Assembly: GCA_024278755.1 (NCBI GenBank)
Contig: JAJRSO010000020.1
Coordinates: forward strand, 83,174-147,173
From: Calditrichota bacterium
GTDB taxonomy: Bacteria; Calditrichota; Calditrichia; Calditrichales; Calditrichaceae
DNA length: 64,000 nucleotides
Direction of reading: 5' to 3'
The translations under genes and the position numbers were made by a program. Shown in pieces: positions 53,035 to 62,331 of this stretch. The stretch's first letter is position 1. Each line of letters starts with the position of its first letter. The notes under the pieces are model-generated. The model worked only from the letters and a program-made list of their open reading frames with translations. It was not told the origin of the DNA and searched no databases.

Positions 53035-54462
53035 ATGGACGATAAAGCAAAAATTCGGTTTGTTAAAATGGTGTTGGCCGCATTTATGTTTTTTGTGGTT
53101 TACAATACATTAATTCCATTTAAGATGTATTTATCCCCAGAAACGCTGGCGCGGGAGTTTGATCTGATTGACTGGACGCCTTATTTCCATAACGGGCGTT
53201 TTAATTCACTAACAGATATTGTGGGCAATATCATCCTTTTTTTGCCTTTCGGTTTTTTGTTTTATCTTCATCAAAGCTATAGTAGGAAGACAGCTATCCT
53301 TTTTCGGGTCGCTTCGTATGGCCTTTTGTTTAGCCTGGCTATCGAAATAGCACAGGTCTTTTTTAAATACCGCATTACATCCGTAACCGATTTATGCAAC
53401 AATACTCTGGGCGCTCTGGGTGGAGCGCTGGCAGGAAAAATATATCTTGCCGCGTTTGAAAACCGGGTACAAAAATACTGGAATTATATTCTGGAAAACG
53501 AGCCGATTAGCCTGATAATTTTGCTAATTGTTGCAATACAAACTTTTAGTTCCGCTCTGCCGTTTAATATTTCCATTTCTATTTCGGATTTAAAGAGAAG
53601 TATTGCCTATTGCAATGTTTTGCCTTTTGGCATGATGCCGCTGGGGGAACTGTTGGGTGTGCATATGAAAAAGGTTTCTGATTTGGTCTTTTCATGGAAA
53701 GAATTTTTCGGGAATGCGCTGTTCTATTCTATGTATGGTTATCTCGTGTGGTATGCTTTTTATCAGTACTGGAAAAATCAGCGTTATGCGGTTGCCCGGC
53801 TCCTTTTCTTTTTACTCCTGTTTTTCCCCGCAATTGAATTGTTGCAGTTTATGATTAAATCACGTTTTAGCGATATTAACGATATCATCAGTGGCTATGC
53901 CGGCGCGGGCGCGGGCAGCCTTTTGTTTTTCAGCCTTAAAGAAGATAGCTGGTTCAAAAGCAGCCGGGAAATCGTATTGCGCCATTTTAAGGCGATTATT
54001 TTTATCTATATTATTTATATCTTTTACCAGGGATGGAGTCCGTTTAATTTTACCGTAGATCCACAGGTGGTGGCATTAAGTTTGAGAGTGCGAAATCTAG
54101 TGCCTTTTTATGCCTATTTTAAAGTGACCTCCTTGTGGAATATTTACGATATTGTGGAAACCTTTTTTATGATGCTGCCGGCAGGTATTATTATTGCCGT
54201 ATGGGGGAAGGCAAAACAGCCCGCAGTTATGGCTTTGATAATCGGGTTTTTAACCGGCCTGGCGGTAGAAGGCGCGCAGATTTTTTTACAGGCGCGCAGC
54301 GGCGAAATTACCGATGTGCTGGTAATGACGGCCGGAGCGGCGGCCGGTGTAAAGTTTTATGCCTACTTCGAAGAGAAAATACAGCAAAAGAAACAGCCGC
54401 CCCGGGACTTTATCCATACGCTGCAAGAAAATAGTTTTGATCCCGATGCGGTATTTGAATAA
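53035..54462 (+). CDS. Membrane protein with three VanZ-like units
   Basis: A 475-residue protein with about 12 helices. Three regions show the VanZ pattern of a D(I/L)xxN/E-type motif, then a helical pair ending in ExxQxFxxxR and (I/V)TD. First: NSLTDIVGNIILFLPFGF with EIAQVFFKYRITSVTDLCNN (about 60-130). Second: PAIELLQFMIKSRFSDINDII (about 265-295). Third: VEGAQIFLQARSGEITDVLVM (about 410-430). VanZ proteins are linked to teicoplanin resistance in some bacteria, but most members are uncharacterised. A triple copy in one chain is unusual. Confidence 0.82.
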   Translation: MDDKAKIRFVKMVLAAFMFFVVYNTLIPFKMYLSPETLAREFDLIDWTPYFHNGRFNSLTDIVGNIILFLPFGFLFYLHQSYSRKTAILFRVASYGLLFSLAIEIAQVFFKYRITSVTDLCNNTLGALGGALAGKIYLAAFENRVQKYWNYILENEPISLIILLIVAIQTFSSALPFNISISISDLKRSIAYCNVLPFGMMPLGELLGVHMKKVSDLVFSWKEFFGNALFYSMYGYLVWYAFYQYWKNQRYAVARLLFFLLLFFPAIELLQFMIKSRFSDINDIISGYAGAGAGSLLFFSLKEDSWFKSSREIVLRHFKAIIFIYIIYIFYQGWSPFNFTVDPQVVALSLRVRNLVPFYAYFKVTSLWNIYDIVETFFMMLPAGIIIAVWGKAKQPAVMALIIGFLTGLAVEGAQIFLQARSGEITDVLVMTAGAAAGVKFYAYFEEKIQQKKQPPRDFIHTLQENSFDPDAVFE

Positions 54463-54529
54463 TACAATAAATAATACCGGGATTCCTATGGGTATCTATA
54501 AAAAGTCTAACCGGGATAAACTACGCGGG

Positions 54530-54883
54530 TTATTTCTTTTTTTGCCGTTTTGCTTCTAATTGTTTTTCTTTTTCCGTTATTTTCCCTTCGGCGAGTTTAT
54601 ATACTTTCAACCAGAAATCCGGCCGTTCTTTATAGCGTTCGGTAGTCGCTCTAAATTGCTCTGCCGTAATTTTAAATGAATCCAGAGCCGCTGTAATAAG
54701 CGCGGCTTTATGGGTGTCGTCCGTCCCCAGCTTATCAATAATCATCAGCTCTGTAAGAACTGCGGCAAATGTTTTTTTCTTTAAAATGCTCGCATCTTTC
54801 TTTGCGCATCCATGAAACATAAAAGCCGCAAGCATAGTAAGAATAATCAATGAATTAAAAACGGGGTGTTTTTTAGTTATCAT
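54530..54883 (-). CDS. DUF4296-like lipoprotein
   Basis: A 117-residue protein with a lipobox (AAFMFHGC, Cys26). The remainder is helical and charged, with FAAVLTELMIIDKL and FKITAEQFRATTERYKERPDFW, which fits the DUF4296 layout found in Bacteroidetes-type bacteria. Function unknown. It is convergent with the VanZ-like gene and divergent from the large gene at 55008. Confidence 0.65.
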   Translation of the reverse strand: MITKKHPVFNSLIILTMLAAFMFHGCAKKDASILKKKTFAAVLTELMIIDKLGTDDTHKAALITAALDSFKITAEQFRATTERYKERPDFWLKVYKLAEGKITEKEKQLEAKRQKKK

Positions 54884-55007
54884 CTCTGAACTCCAAAACG
54901 TGTGTTCTGAATTTAGTCAGCCGGGGGCGTTTTTTCAAATCGCTTCTTTACTTGATTGCATTCAGACAAATGTGTATTTTTGAAATGACCAATTAAGGAG
55001 GTTTTTT

Positions 55008-58000
55008 ATGCGGATATCACTAAAAACAATTTTTGTGATATTCCTGTTTAGTATTCCGGCTTTTTGCCAGAATTTTGGGAAGAATAAGGTGCAGTACCAG
55101 GAATTTAAATGGCATTTTTTACAATCCAAACATTTCGATGTCTATTTTTATCCGGGCGCCTACAATATTGCCGTATTTACGGCCAATGAGGCCGAGTCTT
55201 CCTATGTATCGCTGCGTTTGGATTTTAAATATGAAATCACTAAACGTATCAAAATTATTTTATACAAATCGCATAATGACTTTCAGCAAACGAATGTAGT
55301 GGATAGTTATATGCCCGAGGGTGTGGGCGGAGTGACGGAGCTATACAAAAACCGTGTCGTCATCCCTTACGAAGGCTCTTTTAGTCAGCTACGGCATGTG
55401 TTGCATCACGAACTGGTGCATGCTGTGATGAACGATATGCTTTACGGAAGCTCGGTGCAGTCGTTAGTTTCGGGACAGGTTGTGCCGGTGCCCCTTTGGT
55501 TTGCGGAAGGATTGGCCGAGTATTTTTCCATGCGCTGGGATACCCGGGCGGATATGATTATCCGGGATGCGGCTATCAGCGGATATCTGCCGCCGATTCA
55601 GTATCTGGATTATTATCTTGCCTATCAGGGCGGTGAAAGCGTTTTTCGCTATATCGCACAAAAATACGGTAACGAGAAAATTAGCGAGATATTGCATAAA
55701 ATGAAGGGTAGTTTTCGTTTTGAGGGCGCATTTAAATCGGCTCTTGGTATTTCGCTCGAAGAATTGTCCGATGAATGGCAAAAACAGATGCGCAAGGAAT
55801 ACTGGCCGGATATTGCCAACCGGCAGGAACCTGCCGATTTTGCCCGAGCCCTTACCCATCATAAGAAGAAAAAGAACTATCTGAATATCAGCCCGACGCT
55901 GTCTCCGAATGGAGATAAGATGGTTTATTTGTCTGACCGGGATGGGAAGCAATCCATCTATTTACGGGATGTGCTGGAGAATACGATCATTAAGCGTTTG
56001 GTGCGCGGCGAATCATCCATAAATTTTGAAGAGCTGCACTGGCTGAGTCCGGGTATGGGTTGGGCGCCGGATGGGAAGGCGGTGACTTTTTCGGCAAAGG
56101 CCGGCGATCAGGACGCCTTGTATATTTATAATATTGTTACGGATGATGTGGAGCAGCATAAATTTAATCTGGATGGGCTTTTCTCCACGGCCTGGTCTCC
56201 GTTAGGGAATGAAATTGCCTTTATCGGCAACAAAAACGGGGCCAGCGACATCTATATTTATGATATAAAAGCGGATTCCATCCGTAATATAACCCGTGAC
56301 ATTTTTTCGGACAGTTATCCCAAATGGTCGGCGGATGGCCGGAAAATTGTCTTTGTAAGTGACCGCGGCGCCTATACAAACGGCCGGGCCCTGCCGGATG
56401 ATTTCCCCATGGAAAGTCATAATTTTAAGAATACCGATATTTATTTATTAGATAAAGAAAGCGGGAAAATAAGCCGCCTAACGGATACCCCCGCTCTTGA
56501 GTCGGACCCGGTGCTTTCATCCAATGGTCGTTGGCTTTTTTATAGCAGTAATGAAACAGGCGTTTATAATATCTATAAAAAAGACTTAAAAACAGGCGAG
56601 GCCTTTGCCATTACCAATCTGCTGACCGGCGCCTTTCAGATGAGTTTGGATAAGTATGACAAAACCATGGCCTTTGCGTCTTTTTCGGAAGGTGGCTGGG
56701 ATATTTATACCGTCAAGGATCCGCTTTCGCTACCCGGGGTGACACCCGATTCCACGGTCTATTATAAACGGCTGCGGGCCACTAAAGCAGATAAAACGGA
56801 TAATTCCCTGCGGTTGATTGCGGCTGTGGATTCGGTTAAAAACAGGGTGAAGGCTCCGCGCAGTTCCAATTATAAAAACTATGTTTTTGCAAATTTAAAC
56901 CGGCGTACGGTCAAAAAGAAAGCCGTTGTAAATCTTAAAAAAGAGCGCTATAAAATGGAAGACGGGCACTACAAAGTCCGTAATTACAAAGTGAAATTCA
57001 GTCCCGATCTGGTAAACGGCGCCGCCGGATATAATACCTTATGGGGATTTCAGGGATATACCTCTCTGGCCTTTAGTGATGTGTTGGGCAATCATAAGAT
57101 CTATATCGGCACAAATCTCGTTTTTGATCTTAAAAACAGCTATTTTTCACTGCAATATTTTTATCTCCCCAAGCGTATTGATTACGGCTTGTCCGCTTTT
57201 CATTATGCAAACACCTATTATACGCAATTCGGATTTATTCGCTATCGCCAATACGGCGTTTGGGGATTGGCGTCACGGCCGTTTAATAAATATACCCGGG
57301 TCGATTTTTCGCTAAACTGGTGGACGGCAATGATGGAATACCTGTTGGTGGACGGCACTGTTACGCGTAAAGTTCAGAGCGTTTTACCCGGCATTCAACT
57401 GGTGCACGATACCTCCGAATGGCGCTGGCCGGATACCGGGCCCAGGGATGGTTTTCGCGGTTCGGTCGGTTTAACGTTTAGTCCAAAGTATGCCAGTAAT
57501 TCACCTGAGTTTGTGACGGCGAAAGTGGATGTCCGAAAGTATTTTAAATTAAGCGAAACCTATTCCATCGGCCTGCGTGTTGCCGCCGGAGCCAGCCGGG
57601 GGCAAAACCCGCAGCGCTTCTTTTTGGGGGGTGTTTCCAATTGGCTGAACCGGCGGTTTAAAGACGGCGTTCGTATAAATAATTTATATGACGTCTATTT
57701 TTCCGAATTTATTACGCCACTTCGCGGAGCGCGCTATTATGAAAAAACGGGTGATAATTTTGCGCTGGTGAATCTGGAATTTCGTTTTCCGTTAATACCG
57801 TATGTTCAGCTGGGTTTTCCTCCCATACGACTGGGCAATATTCAGGGTTTGTTTTTTATCGATTCCGGAACGGCTTTTGACGCCAAAGATTCCAATAAAT
57901 TTAAGGCGCTAAAAGACGGCCGTTTGCATGATATCGTGGCGAGTTATGGTGTTGGCGCGCGAATCTTTTTATTGGGAATGCTGTTAAAATACGATTTAGC

Positions 58001-58067
58001 CTGGCGTTATGATCTGGTTAAATCAAGAGTTCCATACCATATGGTTTCCATTGGGATTGATTTTTAG
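55008..58067 (+). CDS. Metalloprotease-propeller-barrel outer-membrane protein
   Basis: A 1019-residue protein with a strong AAGGAGG ribosome site and a signal peptide (IFVIFLFSIPAFCQ). Residues about 25-260 look like a peptidase MA/gluzincin domain with the zinc motif HELVH at 134-138 and the third ligand in WFAEGLAEYFS. Residues about 285-600 carry TolB/PD40-type propeller blades (MVYLSDRDGKQSIY; IAFIGNKNGASDIYIYD; IVFVSDRGAYTNG). From about 665 to the end is a BamA/Omp85-like surface-antigen barrel with GNIQGLFFIDSGTAF and a C-terminal beta strand. The order suggests a protease held on the inner face of the outer membrane, or used for barrel export. Substrate unknown. Confidence 0.88.
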   Translation: MRISLKTIFVIFLFSIPAFCQNFGKNKVQYQEFKWHFLQSKHFDVYFYPGAYNIAVFTANEAESSYVSLRLDFKYEITKRIKIILYKSHNDFQQTNVVDSYMPEGVGGVTELYKNRVVIPYEGSFSQLRHVLHHELVHAVMNDMLYGSSVQSLVSGQVVPVPLWFAEGLAEYFSMRWDTRADMIIRDAAISGYLPPIQYLDYYLAYQGGESVFRYIAQKYGNEKISEILHKMKGSFRFEGAFKSALGISLEELSDEWQKQMRKEYWPDIANRQEPADFARALTHHKKKKNYLNISPTLSPNGDKMVYLSDRDGKQSIYLRDVLENTIIKRLVRGESSINFEELHWLSPGMGWAPDGKAVTFSAKAGDQDALYIYNIVTDDVEQHKFNLDGLFSTAWSPLGNEIAFIGNKNGASDIYIYDIKADSIRNITRDIFSDSYPKWSADGRKIVFVSDRGAYTNGRALPDDFPMESHNFKNTDIYLLDKESGKISRLTDTPALESDPVLSSNGRWLFYSSNETGVYNIYKKDLKTGEAFAITNLLTGAFQMSLDKYDKTMAFASFSEGGWDIYTVKDPLSLPGVTPDSTVYYKRLRATKADKTDNSLRLIAAVDSVKNRVKAPRSSNYKNYVFANLNRRTVKKKAVVNLKKERYKMEDGHYKVRNYKVKFSPDLVNGAAGYNTLWGFQGYTSLAFSDVLGNHKIYIGTNLVFDLKNSYFSLQYFYLPKRIDYGLSAFHYANTYYTQFGFIRYRQYGVWGLASRPFNKYTRVDFSLNWWTAMMEYLLVDGTVTRKVQSVLPGIQLVHDTSEWRWPDTGPRDGFRGSVGLTFSPKYASNSPEFVTAKVDVRKYFKLSETYSIGLRVAAGASRGQNPQRFFLGGVSNWLNRRFKDGVRINNLYDVYFSEFITPLRGARYYEKTGDNFALVNLEFRFPLIPYVQLGFPPIRLGNIQGLFFIDSGTAFDAKDSNKFKALKDGRLHDIVASYGVGARIFLLGMLLKYDLAWRYDLVKSRVPYHMVSIGIDF

Positions 58068-58170
58068 CAAGCGGTTTTTTGCTCCTGAAATATAGATTCA
58101 AATTATATCGGTCTTTTCATTTTTAACGGAAGTGCGATGTTGTTGTTTGATTTTTTAGTGGGATTACGAG

Positions 58171-58941
58171 TTGATTACATTTATTAATACAATTGGCAGG
58201 ACGGTAATTCTTTTTGTGCATGAGGTCGGAGCCGTTTCTACTCTTACTTTGCGGGCCTTTCGCTATTCTAATCGAATCTGGAAGATGCGCCGTTTAATTA
58301 TTGAGCAGATGTTGGATATCGGCGTGCGTTCGTTACCGCTGGTTATATTTGTGGGCGTCTTTGCCGGCGCGGTCGCTTCCATTCAAACCGCTTACCAGTT
58401 AAAAGGCTATATCTCATTTAACTATCTCGGCGCGGCCACGAGCGTTGCTGTTTTTATTGAATTGGGACCGGTGCTTACCGCATTGGTTGCCGCCGGTCGA
58501 ATCGGCGCGTCTATTGCCGCCGAACTGGGCACCATGCGGGTGACCGAGCAGATTGACGCAATGGAGGCGCTGGCTATCGATCCGGTGCGATATTTGGCTT
58601 TGCCGAGAATTTTAAGCGGTTTTATCATGATTCCGCTGTTGACGATTGTCGCCGATTTTGTAGGTATTCTTGGCGGTTATGGAGTGGCCTATCTCAATTT
58701 AAATCTTCCGGCGGAAATATTTTTTGGCAGCGTAAAAGAATTTTTTACCATAATGAATGTGATGTCCGGATTGATAAAGGCATTCTTTTTCGGAGGAATA
58801 ACAGCCATTGTGGGTTGTTATGTGGGCTTTAATGCCCAGGGCGGAGCCGAAGGGGTGGGGCAGGCGACCATCCGCGCGTTTGTAATTTCGGCGGCATTAA
58901 TTTTATTAAACGATTACCTTTTATCCCTGATACTGTTCTGA
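58171..58941 (+). CDS. MlaE-family ABC transporter permease
   Basis: A 256-residue inner-membrane protein with about five helices. Family motifs: VGVFAGAVASIQTAYQLKGY near 53-72, ELGPVLTALVAAGRIGASIAAELGTMRVTEQIDAMEAL near 99-136 and FGGITAIVGCYVGFNAQGGAEGVG near the end. TTG 58171 is the start. MlaE works with MlaF in lipid trafficking between the membranes. The stop overlaps the ATG of the ATPase gene by one base. The window has no MlaD-type gene beside it. Confidence 0.92.
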   Translation: MITFINTIGRTVILFVHEVGAVSTLTLRAFRYSNRIWKMRRLIIEQMLDIGVRSLPLVIFVGVFAGAVASIQTAYQLKGYISFNYLGAATSVAVFIELGPVLTALVAAGRIGASIAAELGTMRVTEQIDAMEALAIDPVRYLALPRILSGFIMIPLLTIVADFVGILGGYGVAYLNLNLPAEIFFGSVKEFFTIMNVMSGLIKAFFFGGITAIVGCYVGFNAQGGAEGVGQATIRAFVISAALILLNDYLLSLILF

Positions 58942-59705
58942 TGATTGAGATTAAAAACTTACATAAGAGTTTTGGCGGAAAAGCGGTGCTGCGCGGTGTT
59001 AATTTAACCATTCAGGACGGTGAGCGTTTGGTTATCGTGGGCCGAAGCGGCTGCGGAAAAAGTGTGCTGCTAAAACATATAATCAATCTTCTTCAGCCGG
59101 ATGAAGGCTATATTTTAGTGGATGAAATTCCCATTCGTAAGGTGGGACAAAAAGACTTGTTTCAGTTACGGCGCCAGTTCGGTTTTTTATTTCAGGGCGC
59201 GGCGCTGTTTGATTCTATGACGGTTTCGGAAAATATTGCTTTACCGTTAAATGAACATACGAAATGGTCTAAGACGGAGATTGCGGAAAAGGTTTCGGAA
59301 AAACTGAGTCTGGTCGGGCTGCCCGGTATTGAAGATTTAAAGCCTTCGGAACTTTCCGGCGGAATGAAGAAACGTGTTGGTCTGGCGCGGGCTCTGATTT
59401 TGGAGCCGAAATACATTATGTATGACGAGCCGACCACGGGTCTGGATCCGATTATGGCCGCTAATATTGATAAATTGATCGTCAAGCTCTCCGAGCATCT
59501 TCAGGTGACTTCGATTGTGGTAACCCATGATATGCAGAGTGTGGAAAAAGTGGCGGACCGGGTAGTGATGCTACATAACGGGCGGATAATTTTTTCCGGT
59601 ACGGTTGATGAAATGAATCGTTCGGACGATGAAGTAGTGCATCAGTTTGTTACCGCCGATGCCGATGGTCCCATTCAGCCCAAACCACAAAAATATTTAA
59701 CGTGA
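58941..59705 (+). CDS. MlaF-family ABC transporter ATPase
   Basis: A 254-residue cytoplasmic ATPase. Walker A GRSGCGKSVLLKH is at about 34-46, the signature LSGGMKKRVGLARAL at about 138-152 and Walker B YIMYDEPTTGLDPI at about 158-171. LSGGMxKRVxLARA is the form found in Mla/lipid-transport ATPases. It powers the MlaE permease encoded just upstream, most likely for phospholipid or another hydrophobic lipid moving between the membranes. A family B repeat begins 43 bases past the stop. Confidence 0.92.
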   Translation: MIEIKNLHKSFGGKAVLRGVNLTIQDGERLVIVGRSGCGKSVLLKHIINLLQPDEGYILVDEIPIRKVGQKDLFQLRRQFGFLFQGAALFDSMTVSENIALPLNEHTKWSKTEIAEKVSEKLSLVGLPGIEDLKPSELSGGMKKRVGLARALILEPKYIMYDEPTTGLDPIMAANIDKLIVKLSEHLQVTSIVVTHDMQSVEKVADRVVMLHNGRIIFSGTVDEMNRSDDEVVHQFVTADADGPIQPKPQKYLT

Positions 59706-59747
59706 TACGAATTGCCAATTACTACCCAACCTTTTAAAACAAAATTT

Positions 59748-59872
59748 ATGAGATCACTATAAAAACCACGAATTTCACAAATTGACACGAATCTTTTTTA
59801 TGTAACTTATATAAAAACAATCGGTGTGTTTTGTGGAAATCGGTGTCTATGCCTTTTTAGAATAGGCTCATT
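59748..59872. repeat. Dispersed repeat family B, copy 2
   Basis: It starts ATGAGATCACTATAAAAACC and ends with GCCTTTTTAG...GGCTCAT, again inverted at the ends. The inner block ACCACGAATTTCACAAATTGACACGAATC matches copy 1 at 49777 with small changes. It is directly followed by a family A copy. Confidence 0.7.
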
Positions 59873-59879
59873 TATGAAA

Positions 59880-59984
59880 TACCAAAACACAAGCGCCCAA
59901 TAAGAAATAAGCGCCAAATTCAAAAATTTAAACATGCCTCTGCAAGATAATTTTTGTTGTTTGTGCTTCAGGTTTTAGGTAGTG
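59880..59984. repeat. Dispersed repeat family A, copy 4
   Basis: It holds ACCAAAACACAAGCGCC and TTTAAACATGCCTCTGCAAG, as in the inverted copy at 31743. It is shorter than the others, and the left end is poorly preserved. The rest of the gap up to 60012 is AT-rich and featureless. Confidence 0.65.
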
Positions 59985-60012
59985 CGCACGCATTATGAAT
60001 ATCATTTTTCCC

Positions 60013-60918
60013 TTATTGGGCGAAGGGCGTTTTTTTTGTTTTTCCACTTAAAAAGACCCATCCGACACTTCCCAAAATTAGCAAAGCTCCTAACAGAAAC
60101 AATGTATCCGGAATTTCCGAAAGAAAGACAACTGCCATAAGCGAGGCCAGAACCGATTCGAGCAGAAGAGCCATATTTACCAGGTAGACCGGCATTTTGC
60201 GTGAGACCCAGTTGAGCAGTGAATGGCCGGTAAGACTTGGTCCGATACTGAGCAGTAGCAGTAAAAGCCAGGCTGTCGCGGATATATTCAGGAAGGGAAT
60301 TCCCTTAGATAAAATGACGGCAAGCAGAAAAAGCGCCGCGGCGGAATAGACGTAAATCAGGTAGCGTATAATGGGAATACGATTTCCGACATGACGGGCA
60401 ATAATTAAATAGGCAGCCATACAAAAGGCAGAAAAAAGGGCCAGCCCATCGCCGAGAAGTGCGGAATGGCTGTTTACAATATCCCGATGAACGGTAAGAT
60501 ACATGCCGGATAAACCGAGGAACGCGGCGGGAATAAATGCTTTTGGCGCGCTCTCTTTTAGGAATACTATTGATAGAATGACCGCAAAAATCGGATGTGT
60601 GCTTTCTAAAAAAATGGATCGGGCTACGGTTGTGATTTGCAGGGAGGTGATCCAGGAGTAAAAGTGCAGGGCCAATAATAAACCGGCGGCAGTGAGAAGG
60701 GAAACATGGCGTTTTTTTTGTTTTAGCGGAGAAGGGATTGTAGAAAATTTAACTTTACGAATCCTTAAAGGCTTGGCAAAGGGGAGAAGAAAAAGGGCGC
60801 TGAAAAGCAGACGATAAAAAGAAATGAGAAGCGGATCCAATGGCCCCATCCAGCGAATGAGGATGGAACTCCATGAAACGATAAAAACAGCGCTGAAAAG
60901 CTTTAGTTTGGTTTGCAT
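60013..60918 (-). CDS. EamA/DMT-family transporter
   Basis: A 301-residue membrane protein with about ten helices in two EamA-like halves. The first half has SSILIRWMGPLDPLLISFYRLL and STHPIFAVILSIVFLKE. The second half has IGPSLTGHSLLNWVSRKMPVYLVNMALLLESVLASLMAVVFLSE, the usual PxxA/LEP-like repeat seen in drug/metabolite exporters. Substrate unknown. The start is ATG 60918. The gene lies downstream of trpB on the same strand but is separated from it by a terminator. Confidence 0.88.
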   Translation of the reverse strand: MQTKLKLFSAVFIVSWSSILIRWMGPLDPLLISFYRLLFSALFLLPFAKPLRIRKVKFSTIPSPLKQKKRHVSLLTAAGLLLALHFYSWITSLQITTVARSIFLESTHPIFAVILSIVFLKESAPKAFIPAAFLGLSGMYLTVHRDIVNSHSALLGDGLALFSAFCMAAYLIIARHVGNRIPIIRYLIYVYSAAALFLLAVILSKGIPFLNISATAWLLLLLLSIGPSLTGHSLLNWVSRKMPVYLVNMALLLESVLASLMAVVFLSEIPDTLFLLGALLILGSVGWVFLSGKTKKTPFAQ

Positions 60919-61052
60919 GACCTAAAGTTTATATGTTTGGGAGGAGATTCGCAAACCTATTTTGACCATGAATAGCTTGAAGGTACGGATAAGGTGTTTT
61001 TTTAATTTTTTTATTGTCTTCGAGAGCTTCGTGGTTAATAAGCGGTTATATC

Positions 61053-61077
61053 TTTACGAATCCCGGGAGGCTTCGCA
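61053..61077. repeat. Short direct repeat, left copy beside trpB
   Basis: TTTACGAATCCCGGGAGG followed by CTTCGCA. It matches 22 of 25 bases with 62542-62566 on the other side of trpB. A weaker relation is seen near 60940 (GGGAGGAGATTCGCAAA). Confidence 0.55.
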
Positions 61078-62331
61078 AAGTAAAAAACCCGGAATAGGAT
61101 TCCGGGTTTTTGTTATTTGGATAAGAAGTTTAGGCTTCGCCGAAGCCGTATTTTTCGGTGACAAATCGATGTCTTTATCACCGCGGCCGCTTAGATTTAC
61201 GAGAATGGATTCGTAATGTGTCTCTTTTGCCAGTTTAACGGCATAGGCCAAGGCGTGCGCGGATTCCAGCGCGGGGATAATACCTTCTACACGGCTCAGG
61301 GTAAAAAAGGCCTCGAGGGTTTCTTTATCATTTGCAGTTACATAATTGACGCGTCCTTCGTCTTTTAAGAAGGAATGCTCGGGGCCGACGCCGGGATAAT
61401 CAAGACCGGAAGCGATGGAATAGACTTCGGCCGGTTCCCCTTTATCGTTTTGCAGCAGGTAGGTGTTAAAGCCGTGGATAACGCCTTCGGAGCCGTAGGT
61501 TAGGGTAGAAGCGTGTTCGCCCGGTTTAAATGATTTTCCGGCCGGTTCAACGCCAAATATCTTTACATCATCATCCAGAAAAGCGGAGAATAATCCCATT
61601 GCGTTACTACCGCCGCCCACGCAGGCTACGAGGTTGTCCGGAAGTTCGCCGGTCATTTCCTGAAATTGTTCGCGCGCTTCGATACCGACTACACGCTGGA
61701 AATCGCGCACCAGCATAGGGTAGGGATGCGGCCCCACCACCGAGCCGATGGCAAAGAGCATTTCATCCGGATTTTTAAGGTAGGCGTCAAAGGCGGAATC
61801 CACCGCTTCTTTTAGCGTTTTAGCGCCGTGGGTAACGGGCACAACTTTAGCGCCGAGTAGTTTCATGCGCACGACGTTGGGATATTCCTTTTTAATATCC
61901 ACTTCGCCCATGTGAATTTCGGCTTCCAAACCAAAATAGGCGGCGGCTGTAGCGACTGCCACGCCATGCTGTCCGGCGCCGGTTTCGGCAATGAGTTTTT
62001 TCTTACCCATGTATTTGGCCAGTAAGCCTTCACCCATGGTATGATTCAGTTTATGCGCGCCCATGTGGTTCAGATCTTCCCGCTTTAAATAGATGCGACT
62101 ACCGCCGGCCATTTCGGAAAGGCGTTGTGCAAAATAAACAGGGGTGGGACGTCCCTGGTAATGTTTGCGGATACTGCGTAATTCGGAAATAAACAAATGT
62201 GATTTGCTGATGGTCATATACGCTTCTTCTATCTGTTTGAATTGCTCGATGAGCTGAGGCGGTAAAAAGGCGCCGCCATATTTTCCAAAAAAACCTTCTT
62301 TGTTGGGGTGTGATTTAAAATAGGTGCTCAT
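61054..62331 (-). CDS. trpB: Tryptophan synthase beta chain, apparent C-terminal frameshift
   Basis: A PLP enzyme joining indole and serine to tryptophan. A GGAGG site precedes ATG 62331. Motifs: [18 protein letters not shown] (lysine binding PLP), [26 protein letters not shown] and [16 protein letters not shown]. Residues up to GRGDKDID are normal. The frame then reads on as [10 protein letters not shown]... through a terminator hairpin to 61054. One additional T on the reverse strand (at 61163-61165) would give [11 protein letters not shown] and a stop at 61130, the usual family ending. The frameshift may be a sequencing error. No trpA or other trp gene is adjacent. The neighbouring hairpin and repeats show no clear attenuator. 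Confidence 0.9.
   Translation of the reverse strand: MSTYFKSHPNKEGFFGKYGGAFLPPQLIEQFKQIEEAYMTISKSHLFISELRSIRKHYQGRPTPVYFAQRLSEMAGGSRIYLKREDLNHMGAHKLNHTMGEGLLAKYMGKKKLIAETGAGQHGVAVATAAAYFGLEAEIHMGEVDIKKEYPNVVRMKLLGAKVVPVTHGAKTLKEAVDSAFDAYLKNPDEMLFAIGSVVGPHPYPMLVRDFQRVVGIEAREQFQEMTGELPDNLVACVGGGSNAMGLFSAFLDDDVKIFGVEPAGKSFKPGEHASTLTYGSEGVIHGFNTYLLQNDKGEPAEVYSIASGLDYPGVGPEHSFLKDEGRVNYVTANDKETLEAFFTLSRVEGIIPALESAHALAYAVKLAKETHYESILVNLSGRGDKDIDLSPKNTASAKPKLLIQITKTRNPIPGFLLCEASRDS
61083..61112 (-). terminator. Intrinsic terminator after trpB
   Basis: AAAAACCCGGAAT and ATTCCGGGTTTTT are perfect inverted halves around three bases, with T-runs on both strands. It lies about 20 bases after the stop codon that trpB would use if its apparent frameshift were repaired (61130). 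Confidence 0.85.
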
